NCBI RefSeq assembly: GCF_013385145.1
Contig: NZ_JABZEC010000002.1
Location: 62,001 to 126,000 of the forward strand
Length of the DNA stretch: 64,000 nucleotides
Origin: Bombilactobacillus apium
GTDB lineage: Bacteria; Bacillota; Bacilli; Lactobacillales; Lactobacillaceae
Direction: 5' to 3'
The translations under genes were made by a program, and so were the position numbers. Under the pieces are notes generated by a model. The model had not been told where the DNA came from. It did not search any database and worked only from the letters and a program-made list of their open reading frames with translations. Of this stretch, positions 36,910 to 46,767 are shown in pieces (the stretch's first letter is position 1; every line of letters begins with the position of its first letter).

Positions 36910-37333
36910 CAGATTCGCCACCTACTTCCTCACGCTTTACAAACTTGGTCTTGATTGGGAGCTTGTTGGATGCAAGTCTCAAAGCTTCACGAGCAACTTC
37001 TTCGGAAACACCGCCGATTTCAAACAAAATCTTTTCCCGCTTGACAACTGCAACCCAGCCATCAGGAGCACCTTTACCAGAACCCATCCGGACTCCGACA
37101 CCTTTAGCTGTATAAGACTTATGAGGAAAAATCTTAATCCATACTTGACCACCACGCTTCATGTAACGTGTCATAGCGACACGAGCGGCCTCGATCTGGC
37201 GGTTAGTAATCCAATGAGACTCTAAAGCTTGTAAGCCGTATTCTCCGAAAGCAACTTGGCGGCCACCTTTAGCAGCGCCACGCATTTTGCCCCGAAACTC
37301 ACGCCGATATTTAACTCGCTTAGGTACTAACAT
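36899..37333 (-). CDS. rplP: Ribosomal protein L16
   Basis: A 144-residue protein at the A-site tRNA elbow. [69 protein letters not shown]. Overlaps rpmC by 11 bases, as is common. Confidence 0.98.
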   Translation of the reverse strand: MLVPKRVKYRREFRGKMRGAAKGGRQVAFGEYGLQALESHWITNRQIEAARVAMTRYMKRGGQVWIKIFPHKSYTAKGVGVRMGSGKGAPDGWVAVVKREKILFEIGGVSEEVAREALRLASNKLPIKTKFVKREEVGGESDEN

Positions 37334-37336
37334 CGA

Positions 37337-38020
37337 TTAGTTTCCTCCTTTCGCTCCGTTATTCTTCTTACTTTGGTTATGGTTAGGCTTATCTGGTAAA
37401 ATTTCACCACGATAAATCCATGTCTTAACACCTAAGTTTCCATAGGTAGTTGTCGCTTCAACACTAGCATAGTCAATATCAGCTCTCAAGGTGTGCAAAG
37501 GCACAGTTCCTTCAGTATGCCATTCAGTCCGGGCCATGTCAGCTCCGTTCAAACGACCAGAGATTTGAGTTTTAATACCCTTAGCACCGGCCCGACGTGA
37601 ACGTTGAGTTGCTTGACGTTGAGCCCGACGGAAAGCGATCCGAGCTTCCAATTGCCGCGCAATGCTTTCGCCAACTAACTTAGCATCTAAATCAGGCTTC
37701 TTAATTTCCACGATGTTTACGTGAATATTCTTACCTGTTAAAGCGTTAATTTCTTTACGCAACTTTTCAACTTCAGAACCACCTTTACCGATTACCATTC
37801 CTGGCTTAGTGGTATGGATGGAAACATTGATCTTCTTAGCAGCCCGTTCAATTTCGATACGTGAAACGGAAGCATTAGCTAATTTGGTCTCAATAAATTT
37901 ACGGATCTTTAAATCTTCAAGTAAATACTTGGAAAAATCTTTTTTATCAGCATACCATTTGGCATCCCAATCACGGATGACGCCAACACGGAAACCGACT
38001 GGATTAATCTTTTGACCCAC
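37337..38020 (-). CDS. rpsC: Ribosomal protein S3
   Basis: A 227-residue mRNA-entry-channel protein with KH domain ([20 protein letters not shown]) and [23 protein letters not shown]. It begins [20 protein letters not shown] from a GTG at 38020 after GGAGGG. The C-terminus is Asn/Lys-rich. Confidence 0.98.
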   Translation of the reverse strand: MGQKINPVGFRVGVIRDWDAKWYADKKDFSKYLLEDLKIRKFIETKLANASVSRIEIERAAKKINVSIHTTKPGMVIGKGGSEVEKLRKEINALTGKNIHVNIVEIKKPDLDAKLVGESIARQLEARIAFRRAQRQATQRSRRAGAKGIKTQISGRLNGADMARTEWHTEGTVPLHTLRADIDYASVEATTTYGNLGVKTWIYRGEILPDKPNHNQSKKNNGAKGGN

Positions 38021-38041
38021 GTTTTTCCCTCCTTATGGATT

Positions 38042-38392
38042 TTATTCGACTTCGGAAACCACAACTGTAATGTGACTTGTACGCTTATTAATTGGGGAAG
38101 CGGAACCTTTAGCCCGAGGACGGAAACGCTTGAGCGTTGGTCCTTCGTTGACATAGGCTTCACTAACAACTAAGTTTTGAGCGTCCAAATCGTAATTGTG
38201 TTCAGCGTTAGCAATTGCGGACTTTAAAACCTTCGCAATAATCGGGGAACCCGCACGCGGAGTGAATTGCAAGATTGCTAAAGCTTCAGCAGCATTCTTA
38301 CCTTTGATAAGCTCCATCACAAGGCGAGCCTTACGAGGCGCAATCCGAACGGTTTTAGCAATTGCTTTGGCGCTAGTAATTTGTTCTGCCAT
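38042..38392 (-). CDS. rplV: Ribosomal protein L22
   Basis: A 116-residue protein with a beta-hairpin lining the exit tunnel: [55 protein letters not shown]. No insertion or deletion of the type linked to macrolide resistance is visible. Confidence 0.98.
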   Translation of the reverse strand: MAEQITSAKAIAKTVRIAPRKARLVMELIKGKNAAEALAILQFTPRAGSPIIAKVLKSAIANAEHNYDLDAQNLVVSEAYVNEGPTLKRFRPRAKGSASPINKRTSHITVVVSEVE

Positions 38393-38409
38393 CGTTTAAT
38401 CTCTCCTTT

Positions 38410-38688
38410 CTATGCTCCGGTTTTCTTATCGTCTTTACTATGACCATGGAAAGTCCGTGTTGGAACGAATTCGCCCAACTTGTGTCCAACCATGTCTTCT
38501 TGAATATAAACTGGAACGTGCTTTCTTCCATTATAGACTGCAATCGTGAATCCGATGAAACTAGGAAAAATAGTGGAACGACGTGACCAAGTCTTAATGA
38601 CAGATTTCTTGTCTTGGTCCTGTTGAGCTTCAATTTTCTTCATTAAATGAGCATCAGCAAATGGTCCCTTTTTCAAACTACGACTCAT
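38410..38688 (-). CDS. rpsS: Ribosomal protein S19
   Basis: A 92-residue 30S head protein ([57 protein letters not shown]). Lies between rplB and rplV. Confidence 0.98.
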   Translation of the reverse strand: MSRSLKKGPFADAHLMKKIEAQQDQDKKSVIKTWSRRSTIFPSFIGFTIAVYNGRKHVPVYIQEDMVGHKLGEFVPTRTFHGHSKDDKKTGA

Positions 38689-38725
38689 TAGACAACCTCC
38701 CTTTTTCTTGTTATCTTACGAAAAA

Positions 38726-39565
38726 TTATTTTCTCTTATTCTTCCGGTGACGCACAATTAACTTCTCAGATTGTGCCCGAGTAGAACGAGTCTTCTTACC
38801 CATTGTCTTCTTACCCCATGGGGAAAGTGGCGATGGACGACCAACAGGAGCTTTACCTTCACCACCACCATGTGGGTGATCGTTAGGGTTCATAACTGAT
38901 CCACGAACTGTAGGCCGAATACCCATCCAACGTTTCCGACCAGCTTTACCAATATTGATCAATTCATGTTGTTCGTTACCAACAGCACCGATGGTTGCCC
39001 GACAAGCGGAAAGGATCATCCGTACTTCACCTGAAACCAAACGAATCAAGGAGTACTTGCCATCACGACCTAATAATTGAGCAGAAGTTCCAGCAGAACG
39101 GACCAATTGGCCACCCTTGCCTGGCTTTAACTCAATATTGTGAATCACAGTTCCGACTGGAATATCAGCTAAAGGTAATGCATTACCTACCTTGATATCA
39201 GCTTGAGAACCAGATTCAACTCGTTGTCCAACTTGCAAGCCCTTTGGAGCTAAGATATAAGCTTTCACACCATCTTCGTAGTGTAACAAAGCGATGTTTG
39301 CTGAACGATTAGGATCATATTCAATTGCTTTCACAATTGCTGGTACGTTATCTTTAGTTCGTTTGAAGTCAATTACACGGTACTTTTGTTTATGACCACC
39401 ACCACGATGACGAACCGTAATTTGACCATATGAATTCCGACCAGCTGTATGGCTTTGGGATTCAAGTAGGGTCTTTTCCGGCGTTGTCTTGGTGATTTCC
39501 GCGAAATCGGATCCGGTCATATTCCGGCGACCATTAGTGGTTGGCTTATATTTAATAATACCCAC
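38726..39565 (-). CDS. rplB: Ribosomal protein L2
   Basis: A 279-residue protein near the peptidyl-transferase centre: [57 protein letters not shown] with the functional histidine. Full length and clean. Confidence 0.98.
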   Translation of the reverse strand: MGIIKYKPTTNGRRNMTGSDFAEITKTTPEKTLLESQSHTAGRNSYGQITVRHRGGGHKQKYRVIDFKRTKDNVPAIVKAIEYDPNRSANIALLHYEDGVKAYILAPKGLQVGQRVESGSQADIKVGNALPLADIPVGTVIHNIELKPGKGGQLVRSAGTSAQLLGRDGKYSLIRLVSGEVRMILSACRATIGAVGNEQHELINIGKAGRKRWMGIRPTVRGSVMNPNDHPHGGGEGKAPVGRPSPLSPWGKKTMGKKTRSTRAQSEKLIVRHRKNKRK

Positions 39566-39593
39566 GCGCTTTACCTCCTATATTTATGATTAA

Positions 39594-39881
39594 TTATTCT
39601 TTATTAAAAATTTTGATTTCGTCTGAGTCGGCAGTTAATTGAATGATTGCCTTCCGACGGCGATTGGTCTTCCCAACATAACGACCAACACGCTTCTTCT
39701 TCGGCTTAATGTTCATAATATTAACGCGCGCAACTTTAACGTTGAAGATTTCTTCGATGGCTTGGCGAACTTGAATCTTGTTAGCAGACACAGCAACATC
39801 AAAGACATACTTCTTATCATCCATGTCAGCCATGGAAGCTTCGGTGATTACAGGACGTAAAATGATATCTTGTGCAGCCAT
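39594..39881 (-). CDS. rplW: Ribosomal protein L23
   Basis: A 95-residue exit-tunnel protein docking trigger factor and SRP ([41 protein letters not shown]). The start shares a base with the rplD stop. Confidence 0.97.
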   Translation of the reverse strand: MAAQDIILRPVITEASMADMDDKKYVFDVAVSANKIQVRQAIEEIFNVKVARVNIMNIKPKKKRVGRYVGKTNRRRKAIIQLTADSDEIKIFNKE

Positions 39882-40504
39882 TATCCAAGTGCCTCCTCAA
39901 TTTGTTTTAATGCAGCCTGAGTCATGACTGTTTGTTGGTTGTTGATAACATCCAAAACATTAACATCATCAGCTGTAATAATCTTAACTTGTGGTAAGTT
40001 TTGGGCTGATAAGATAGCGTTAGTATTGTCAGCTTCAACAACAACTAAAGTCCGACCATTGATCTTGAGATTATCTAAAAGTTGTTTGAAAGTCTTGGTA
40101 CTTGGTTGGTCAAATTTCAATTCGTCAACCACGATCAATTCTTGATCAGCAACTTTTTGGGATAATACAGATTTCAAAGCTAAACGGTAAACCTTACGGG
40201 GAATCTTGTAAGCGTAAGATCTTGGAGTTGGTCCAAAGACAATTCCACCGCCACGCCATTGTGGGGACCGAATGGAACCTTGACGAGCACGTCCGGTACC
40301 TTTTTGACGCCAAGGTTTCCGTCCGCCACCACGAACTGCTGAACGGTTCTTAACTGCATGAGTTCCTTGACGTAAGGATGCTTGTTGCATAATCACAGCA
40401 TCAGCAATTACATGATTGTTTGGTTCAATTGCGAAGATTTCGTCTTTCACATCAGTTGCGCCATTTTTAGCGCCTGATTGTTTGAACACATCTACTTGTG
40501 CCAT
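39881..40504 (-). CDS. rplD: Ribosomal protein L4
   Basis: A 207-residue protein with a tunnel loop ([40 protein letters not shown]). In E. coli L4 represses S10 by binding the rpsJ leader; whether the structured leader here does the same is unknown. Confidence 0.98.
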   Translation of the reverse strand: MAQVDVFKQSGAKNGATDVKDEIFAIEPNNHVIADAVIMQQASLRQGTHAVKNRSAVRGGGRKPWRQKGTGRARQGSIRSPQWRGGGIVFGPTPRSYAYKIPRKVYRLALKSVLSQKVADQELIVVDELKFDQPSTKTFKQLLDNLKINGRTLVVVEADNTNAILSAQNLPQVKIITADDVNVLDVINNQQTVMTQAALKQIEEALG

Positions 40505-40522
40505 TCCTAGTTGCCTCCCTTC

Positions 40523-41215
40523 CTATTTTGCGGCTTCAGCTTCTGGAGCTTCATCAGCGATGATGGCTCCAACATTCTTCTGGCCTTTAATACCTTTAAC
40601 GGTAGTTTGAATTTTAACTAATGACTTGTTAGCACCTGGAACATTGCCCCGGATCATTAACAAGTTGTTTTCAACATCAACTTTGACGATGACGAGGTTT
40701 TGAGTTGTAACTTGGTTACCACCCATGCGACCTGGTAACATCTTACCTTTGAAGACTCGATTGATAATTGAACCCATGGAACCTGGGATTCGGTGATAAC
40801 GTGAACCGTGAGTTTCTGGTCCCCGAGCTTGTCCAAAACGCTTGATGTTTCCTTGGAAACCGTGTCCCTTAGTTACACCAGTAACGTCAACAACATCACC
40901 ACTGGTGAATGTATCTACTTTTACTTCTGCGCCAACTTGATAGTCGTCCATGTTTACGCCGCGGAATTCGCGCACATAATGCTTAGGTTTCGTATCAGCT
41001 TTTTTTGCATGACCTTGTTGAGGTTTGTTTGTTAAAATCTCACGACGATCTTCAAAGCCTAATTGAACAGCTTCGTAACCGTCATTTTCTTTGGTTTTCA
41101 ATTGCATAACGACGTTGGGTGTGGCTTGAATCACAGTTACGGGAATCAATTCACCCTGGTCAGTAAAGAGTTGGGTCATCCCAACTTTTTTGCCAAGAAT
41201 TCCTTTTTTGGTCAT
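40523..41215 (-). CDS. rplC: Ribosomal protein L3
   Basis: A 230-residue protein near the catalytic centre: [54 protein letters not shown]. About 20 residues longer than usual owing to a C-terminal Ala/Glu-rich tail ([11 protein letters not shown]), a feature found in various lactobacilli. Confidence 0.98.
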   Translation of the reverse strand: MTKKGILGKKVGMTQLFTDQGELIPVTVIQATPNVVMQLKTKENDGYEAVQLGFEDRREILTNKPQQGHAKKADTKPKHYVREFRGVNMDDYQVGAEVKVDTFTSGDVVDVTGVTKGHGFQGNIKRFGQARGPETHGSRYHRIPGSMGSIINRVFKGKMLPGRMGGNQVTTQNLVIVKVDVENNLLMIRGNVPGANKSLVKIQTTVKGIKGQKNVGAIIADEAPEAEAAK

Positions 41216-41255
41216 GAGTACACCTCCATTAATTGATTTAAGTTAATTTTTAAAA

Positions 41256-41564
41256 TTATAGTTTGATTTCGATGTCAACACCGCTTGGCAGGTCGAGTTT
41301 CATTAATGAATCAACTGTCTTCGGTGATGGGTCAACAATATCGATTAACCGCTTGTGGGTTAAAAGTTCAAATTGTTCCCGTGAGTCTTTGTACTTATGC
41401 GGTGAACTGATCACTGTATATAAGGAACGTTCGGTTGGCAAAGGAATTGGACCTGAGATCTTAGCCCCTGTTCTCTTTGCAGTTTCAACAATCTTGTCAG
41501 CAGATTGATCAATAATCCGATGTTCATAAGCCTTGAGACGAATACGAATTTTTTGATTTGCCAT
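41256..41564 (-). CDS. rpsJ: Ribosomal protein S10
   Basis: A 102-residue 30S protein that also serves transcription antitermination with NusB. The ATG at 41564 follows GAAGGAGGG and gives [20 protein letters not shown]; the longer frame to 41585 would run through the SD. It is the first gene of the S10-spc-alpha unit, with a consensus-like promoter about 165 bases upstream. Confidence 0.98.
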   Translation of the reverse strand: MANQKIRIRLKAYEHRIIDQSADKIVETAKRTGAKISGPIPLPTERSLYTVISSPHKYKDSREQFELLTHKRLIDIVDPSPKTVDSLMKLDLPSGVDIEIKL

Positions 41565-41724
41565 GGATTTCCCTCCTTCTTGCATCTTCTTAAGATACCG
41601 GCTCTGTAAAAATTACCGACCGCCCTGCCGTGGCAAAGCGCCCGGGCGTGTCGCAACCTCTTACATCAACGCCGTAATTGCTTGAATTCAAAAAACGAAT
41701 AAATAAAGTCCTAAATTCAGCACT
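41565..41724 (-). promoter_or_regulatory. Structured rpsJ (S10) leader
   Basis: The ~160-base leader from the predicted start to the rpsJ SD contains a markedly GC-rich segment (GCGACACGCCCGGGCGC, then TTTGCCACGGCAGGGCGG) that can fold into nested GCCC/GGGC helices. It is followed by an unpaired AATTTTTACAGAGCCGG. It is a good candidate for ribosomal-protein autoregulation. Confidence 0.5.
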
Positions 41725-41730
41725 TCTAAT

Positions 41731-41759
41731 ATAATACTGGACTGACGCTAGAATTTCAA
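41731..41759 (-). promoter_or_regulatory. Promoter of the S10-spc-alpha operon
   Basis: TTGAAA (41759-41754), 17-base spacer, TATTAT (41736-41731). Start predicted near 41724. Confidence 0.82.
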
Positions 41760-41882
41760 GTCTTCTGGGTCTAATTACTAAAATAATTACTAATTAAAAA
41801 AGTTGCTAACATCACCGATAACTTTTCGCCCGGAAAATCATTTTAGAGTAAATGTTCTTCCTTCCCTTCTCCAAAGGCTTTC

Positions 41883-41929
41883 ATACAAGATGTAGTATTG
41901 TTTATGTTTTAAAAAACAATATCTTGCGT
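41883..41929 (+). promoter_or_regulatory. Two tandem NrdR-box-like sites upstream of nrdD
   Basis: ATACAAGATGTAGTAT (41883-41898) and AAACAATATCTTGCGT (41914-41929) match the NrdR consensus acaCwAtATaTwGtgt at about 12 and 13 of 16 positions. They start 31 bases apart, close to three helical turns, the arrangement known for NrdR repression of ribonucleotide reductase genes. The surrounding 41760-42155 shows no gene. Confidence 0.7.
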
Positions 41930-42155
41930 GTTAAGCTTTACTTTTTCTCCAACAGTGCTTACCGTTGTAACTAGTAAAAATTAAATGTAGTAGCTGTAAT
42001 TAATTTTTTTCTTTTCTTCCCTTACTTTTTATAAGCTTCGATCTGAATCCTAAAAGAAAACAGATCGTTTCCTTATTAATTAAGATGAGTTTTGAAAAGT
42101 TCAGTTCCGAAGTTAAGATCAAGAGATTAATAATTCGACAAAGAAGGATGAATTC

Positions 42156-44321
42156 ATGGTATACGCAACCGCCGCCGCAGAGCCCACTTGGCAAACTCTA
42201 AAATCAAAAACTGTCATTAAAGTCGATGGTGAACAGGTTCCCTTTTATCTTTATAAAATCGATTTAGTCCTCGCTGCCTTAAGTCCAGATGAAACGCTAA
42301 AAAACAACTGCGACAGCAGATTATCGATCAAGTTACGCAAACCAAGAGCCCGTTAACTAGTCAAACTATTCGCAAATTTTTTATGCAAGCTTTGCTTGGC
42401 TGCCAACAGCCTTCTTTAGCCTAAAAGTATCAGAACTATCGGCAGGAAGATCGCCAAAAGTGGCAAACAGCGATCAATCTCCAGCAGAAACTTCAGTCCC
42501 TTTTTCAAGGTCAAGAAGATCTGGTTCACGAAAATGCCAATAAAGATAGCAAGATTTTTAGCACCCGGCGGGATTTAACTGCGGGAATGGTTGGTAAATC
42601 ATTGGGTCTAACCATGATGCCCCAAACGGTCGCCAAGGCTCATCTGCGCGGAGACCGCACTACCATGATTTAGATTACTCTCCTTTAACAGCAATGACTA
42701 ACTGCTGTCTAATTGATTTTAAAAACATGTTAGCTCATGGTTTTAAAATTGGGAACGCCGAAGTAGAACCACCTAAGTCGATTCAGACGGCGACTGCCCA
42801 AATGTCCCAAATTATTGCCAACGTTGCTTCTAGTCAATACGGCGGTTGCTCTTCCAATCGAACGGACGAACTCTTAGCTCCTTACGCGCAATTAAATTAT
42901 CAAAAACATCTTCAAGAAGCTCAAAAATGGGTTCAAGCTGATCAACAAGAAGCCTTCGCCCGGGAAAAAACTAAAAAAGACATTTACGATGCCATGCAGG
43001 GTTTAGAATATGAAGTCAATACTCTCTTTTCTTCCAACGGACAAACTCCGTTTACGACGGTTGGTTTTGGCTTAGGAACTTCTTGGATTAAACGCGAGAT
43101 TCAAAAAGCAATTCTGCAAGTTCGGATCCAAGGTTTAGGTAAACAACACCGAACTGCTATTTTCCCAAAATTAATCTTCACTTTAAAGCGGGGACTTAAT
43201 TTAAAACCGGGAGATCCTAATTACGATCTTAAACAATTAGCGGTCGAATGTGCCACTAAAAGAATATACCCTGATGTACTTACGATAAGATTATTGAAAT
43301 CACAGGAAGCTTTAAGTGTCCGATGGGTTGTCGGAGCTTCCTGCAAGGTTGGCACGATGATCAAGGACGAGAAGTTAACAGTGGACGAATGAATCTCGGA
43401 GTCGTGACGATTAATCTTCCTAGGATTGCGATCGAAGCGCAGGGACAAACCGACGTCTTTTGGGAGATTTTGGAAGACCGGGTCCAACTGACCAAAAAGG
43501 CCCTCCTAACGCGAATCAAACGTTGCAAAGAGGCTCGTCCAGAAAATGCCCCGATTCTTTATGAAAATGGTGGTTTTGGTCAACGTCTAAAAACAACCGA
43601 TTCAGTTGATGAACTCTTCAAAAATAGTCGGGCCACTGTTTCTCTAGGCTACATTGGATTATACGAAGTCGGAACTGCCTTTTTTGGTCCGCAATGGGAA
43701 AATAATCCTCAGGCTCATGACTTCACCGTTCAAATTGTCAAATACTTGCACGACGCTTGCCTACAATGGGAAAAAGAATACGGTTATCATTTCAGCGTCT
43801 ACTCTACTCCGGCGGAATCTTTAACAGATACTTTTTGCGAAGCTGACCTCCAACGTTTCGGTCGAATTCCTGATATCACAGCTAAAGAATACTACACCAA
43901 TAGCTTTCACTATGACGTCCGCAAAAATCCAACTCCCTTTGAAAAATTAACTTTTGAAGAGGATTATCCTCAATATGCCGCTGGTGGTTTCATTCACTAC
44001 TGTGAATACCCTAATCTCAAACAAAATCCTGCTGCCTTAGAAGCAGTCTGGAACTGGGCCTACGATCATGTCGGTTATTTAGGAACCAACGCTTCAATTG
44101 ATCATTGTTACGAATGTGGCTTTGATGGTGATTTCAAACCAACAGCTAAGGGTTTTGAATGTCCGCAATGCCAAAACCGGAATCCTGAAACTTGTGACGT
44201 CGTTAAACGAACCTGCGGTTATTTAGGTAATCCGATGATTAGACCCATGATTCACGGCCGCCATCAAGAAATTGCCGCTCGGGTTAAAAATTTACGAGCG
44301 GGTGATTTAAATGCCGACTAA
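42156..44321 (+). pseudogene. nrdD: Anaerobic ribonucleoside-triphosphate reductase, multiply disrupted
   Basis: The ATG at 42156 (AAGGA upstream) begins the ATP-cone (KVDGEQVPFYLYKIDLVLAA). Homology then continues across lesions: a frameshift near 42300, a TAA at about 42422 (...QQPSLA-stop-KYQNYRQ), a one-base loss near 42655 just before HYHDLDYSPLTAMTNC, and another near 43275 before YDKIIEITGSFKCPMGCRS. The end is intact, with zinc-site cysteines CYECGF...CPQCQNRNPETC and the glycyl-radical region RTCGYLGNP. At least three frameshifts and one stop mean it cannot make the enzyme. Confidence 0.9.
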
Positions 44322-44895
44322 CAAATTACGTCAACCTAATAATCCCCAACCTCAACAGTGGTTAGCAGCCAATCGCAGCCAAAAGTACATTGCCAGTTAC
44401 AAACCCTTTAATACGGTTGATGGAGAAGGTGTCCGCTGTAGTCTCTATGTATCTGGCTGCCTTTTCAATTGTCCAGGATGTTATAACAAAGCTGCCCAAA
44501 ATTTTCATTATGGTCATCCTTATTCCCAAGAATTAGAAGAACAAATTATTGCCGATCTCAACCACAGCTATGTCCAAGGTTTAACCCTTTTGGGTGGCGA
44601 ACCATTTTTGAATACGCAAGTCTGCCTGCAACTTTGCCACCGCATCCGCCAAGAATTTGGCTCCAGTAAAGATATTTGGTCTTGAACCGGTTACACTTGG
44701 GAAGAGTTGCTCCAAGAATCTAATGATAAGTTAGAGCTCTTAGGACTCTTAGATATTTTGGTCGATGGTCGTTTCTTAGAAGCCCAAAAAGACCTTTCGT
44801 TACAATTTCGAGGGAGCGCTAATCAAAGAATCATCGCTGTTCCGCAGTCACTTGAACGCCATCAAGTTGTCATTTGGGATAAACTCTTAAAATAA
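44311..44895 (+). pseudogene. nrdG: Anaerobic RNR-activating radical SAM protein, nonsense codon
   Basis: The start overlaps the nrdD end. The cluster motif C-x3-C-x2-C (CLFNCPGCYN) is present, then LTLLGGEPFL. The frame is continuous to 44895 except for TGA at 44683-44685, in IWS-stop-TGYTWEEL, where other NrdG proteins have Trp (WxWTGY). A TGG to TGA change explains it. Its substrate partner NrdD is also broken, so loss of both functions is likely. Confidence 0.9.
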
Positions 44896-44897
44896 AC

Positions 44898-44938
44898 AAG
44901 TGCCACCAAATTAAAAATCAATTTGGCGACACTTTTTT
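44898..44938. terminator. Bidirectional terminator between nrdG and gcvH-like gene
   Basis: AAGTGcCACCAAATT/AATTTGGcGACACTT, flanked by T and A runs on either strand. Confidence 0.85.
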
Positions 44939-44951
44939 ATCTTTAACGAAA

Positions 44952-45254
44952 CTATTTAATTTCTAAGAACCAGTTCTGATCCCGTTCAGGACTATTAACT
45001 AGTTCTGGTTGATCAAACAATTCCGTATGCACTTGGACAACTGTTCCCGCTGCCGGAGCTATTAACTCCAAGACAGCTTTTGAACCTTCAATCGAGGCAA
45101 AAGCCACCCCCGCTTCAACGGTTGTTAAATCATCTCGCAAATCAACAAAGGTCACGGTTCCCAGCTGTTCTTGAGCTTGAGCATTAAGTCCCCAACGTTG
45201 ATGTTGATTTGCTAATTGTTCTTGCCATAAATAATTTACGTGTTTCCCCATCAT
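44952..45254 (-). CDS. GcvH-like lipoyl-carrier protein
   Basis: A 100-residue protein resembling glycine cleavage H protein: GTVTFVDLRDDLTTVEAGVA, then FASIEGSKAVLELIAPAAGTV with the lysine expected to carry lipoate in the S-K-A context, and a C-terminal NSPERDQNWFLEIK. It is shorter than true GcvH (~125 aa). Other glycine cleavage genes are absent, so a role in lipoate relay, as described for GcvH homologues in Firmicutes, is more likely. Two ATG codons are adjacent at the start; either could serve. Confidence 0.8.
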   Translation of the reverse strand: MMGKHVNYLWQEQLANQHQRWGLNAQAQEQLGTVTFVDLRDDLTTVEAGVAFASIEGSKAVLELIAPAAGTVVQVHTELFDQPELVNSPERDQNWFLEIK

Positions 45255-45383
45255 TATCCTTGCTCCCTTGAATTTCGTCTGTCAATTTCCTAACGTTTTC
45301 AAGAGTATTTTACTATAATTTTAAGGGAATCTCTAATCAGCCGAGATCTTTCATTTTTCCGTTAAAATCGCCAAGTAAGCCTG

Positions 45384-46460
45384 TTATTCACCTAAATAAG
45401 CAAAGACTTTCTTTTCATCATAAATATGGAAAATCTTAGTAAAGATCAGCCGACAAAGCCAAGCGACTAAAGCTGGGAAGACTATCCAAGCAATTAAAGC
45501 TACGAGCCAAGTTATACTCTTCGATCCCGCATCAATTGAAGCTAAAGGTCCAACTAAACCTACCAGACCAAAGCCAGCTGAAGCCGGTGTCCCGTGGATT
45601 TGTAAAAAGACAACCGGTAGCGATGTAATCACTGCAGTAACTAAACTCGGCAGTAAAATTATTGGATGCCGGAATAAATTAGGCATCATCATCTTCATGG
45701 CTCCTAAAGCAATCGCAATTGTCACCCCGGATTTATTTGTCCGCCAAGAATGAATGATTAAGACCATCGTCGTTGCCGCCACACCCATTGCTGCTGCTCC
45801 AGCTGAAAGACCATTTAACTGAATGGCCATTCCAATCGCAACCGTTGAAATTGGGGAAACTATCAGAACTGCAAACACGCAGGCAATTAAGATACACATG
45901 ATTACTGGCTGTAAATTGGTAAAGGAGTTGACCACATCACCAATCCAAGTCGTAATTTTACTAACATACGGTAAAATCAAAAGACCAATCCAACCGACAC
46001 CGCCACCAACGATAATCGGAGCAGCCACGATTTTAACAGAACCAAACTTCGAACCGATTACTAGGGTTACAGCAACCGCTAAAGCTGCGGTAATCATCGT
46101 GTTAATTAAGTCTCCGGTTCCTGATGAAACATAAAGTCCCGGAGCTTTTGTTGCTGGATTAACTAAAGTAGGCATTAACTTTGTTACTCCAGAACCGACA
46201 TACGCAGCTCCCGCGACAATGGCAACATCTAAAGGTGCAAATTTAAATTGAATCGCAATTAAAGCTCCGATTAATAAGGGTGTAGCACATTGAAAGATAA
46301 TTAGACTTTGCGAAATTGTGCTAATCAACGGACTATTGCCCAACAACTTCAAGATTGCTGCCACCACGGCATTGGGAATCAAGCCCACAATAATCCCAGT
46401 AGCTGTTCCAGCTAAAATATTATTAAAGAAAACTTTAGGCGTAATCTTTTGTGTTTGCAC
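45384..46460 (-). CDS. PTS EIIC-like membrane permease (PTS_EIIC_2 type)
   Basis: A ~358-residue membrane protein of ten or so helices beginning KVFFNNILAGTATGIIVGLI, then PNAVV, found in the stand-alone EIIC family of lactobacilli (no EIIA/EIIB domains). Start taken at the GTG at 46460, because GGAGG lies nine bases upstream and homologues begin near K-x-T-P-K; the ATG at 46484 would put that SD inside the gene. Substrate unknown; some related proteins are annotated as regulators. The gap up to pepD (46461-46767) holds only the pepD terminator. Confidence 0.8.
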   Translation of the reverse strand: MQTQKITPKVFFNNILAGTATGIIVGLIPNAVVAAILKLLGNSPLISTISQSLIIFQCATPLLIGALIAIQFKFAPLDVAIVAGAAYVGSGVTKLMPTLVNPATKAPGLYVSSGTGDLINTMITAALAVAVTLVIGSKFGSVKIVAAPIIVGGGVGWIGLLILPYVSKITTWIGDVVNSFTNLQPVIMCILIACVFAVLIVSPISTVAIGMAIQLNGLSAGAAAMGVAATTMVLIIHSWRTNKSGVTIAIALGAMKMMMPNLFRHPIILLPSLVTAVITSLPVVFLQIHGTPASAGFGLVGLVGPLASIDAGSKSITWLVALIAWIVFPALVAWLCRLIFTKIFHIYDEKKVFAYLGE

Positions 46461-46689
46461 AATATTCATCCTCCGGTCAGTCATAATATCTAACTTTCTT
46501 TTTAAACTATAAAAAAGATTGTAACACCTTTTCCAAGAAAAAGGTGAGATTTCATTAATTTTATCTAATAAAAATCGTTTTCTTCTCAGTAACTTTCTTT
46601 CTAAATCCTAGTAAAACCTTAGAAAGACAAACTTCTTAAAGAACTTTCCAACACTGAGCGGATCAAGAAAAATTTGGATTTAAAAGTCT

Positions 46690-46731
46690 AAAAATCAAAA
46701 AAGCCTGAATGAAAAATAGATTTTCCTTCAG
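46690..46731 (-). terminator. Intrinsic terminator of the dipeptidase gene
   Basis: CTGAAGGAAAAT/ATTTTTCATTCAG on the minus strand, followed by a T-rich stretch. Confidence 0.75.
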
Positions 46732-46767
46732 AACTCTTCTTAATTATTCTTAAATTTCTGGCAATTC

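Noticed and set aside
36878-37225. 115-codon plus-strand frame inside the ribosomal operon
   Set aside because: It lies antisense to rplP/rpmC, has no SD and a composition expected of a shadow frame.
44683-44685. UGA recoding (Trp or selenocysteine) in nrdG
   Set aside because: Other genes use TGA as a normal stop here, no SECIS-like hairpin was seen just after, and nrdD is also broken.
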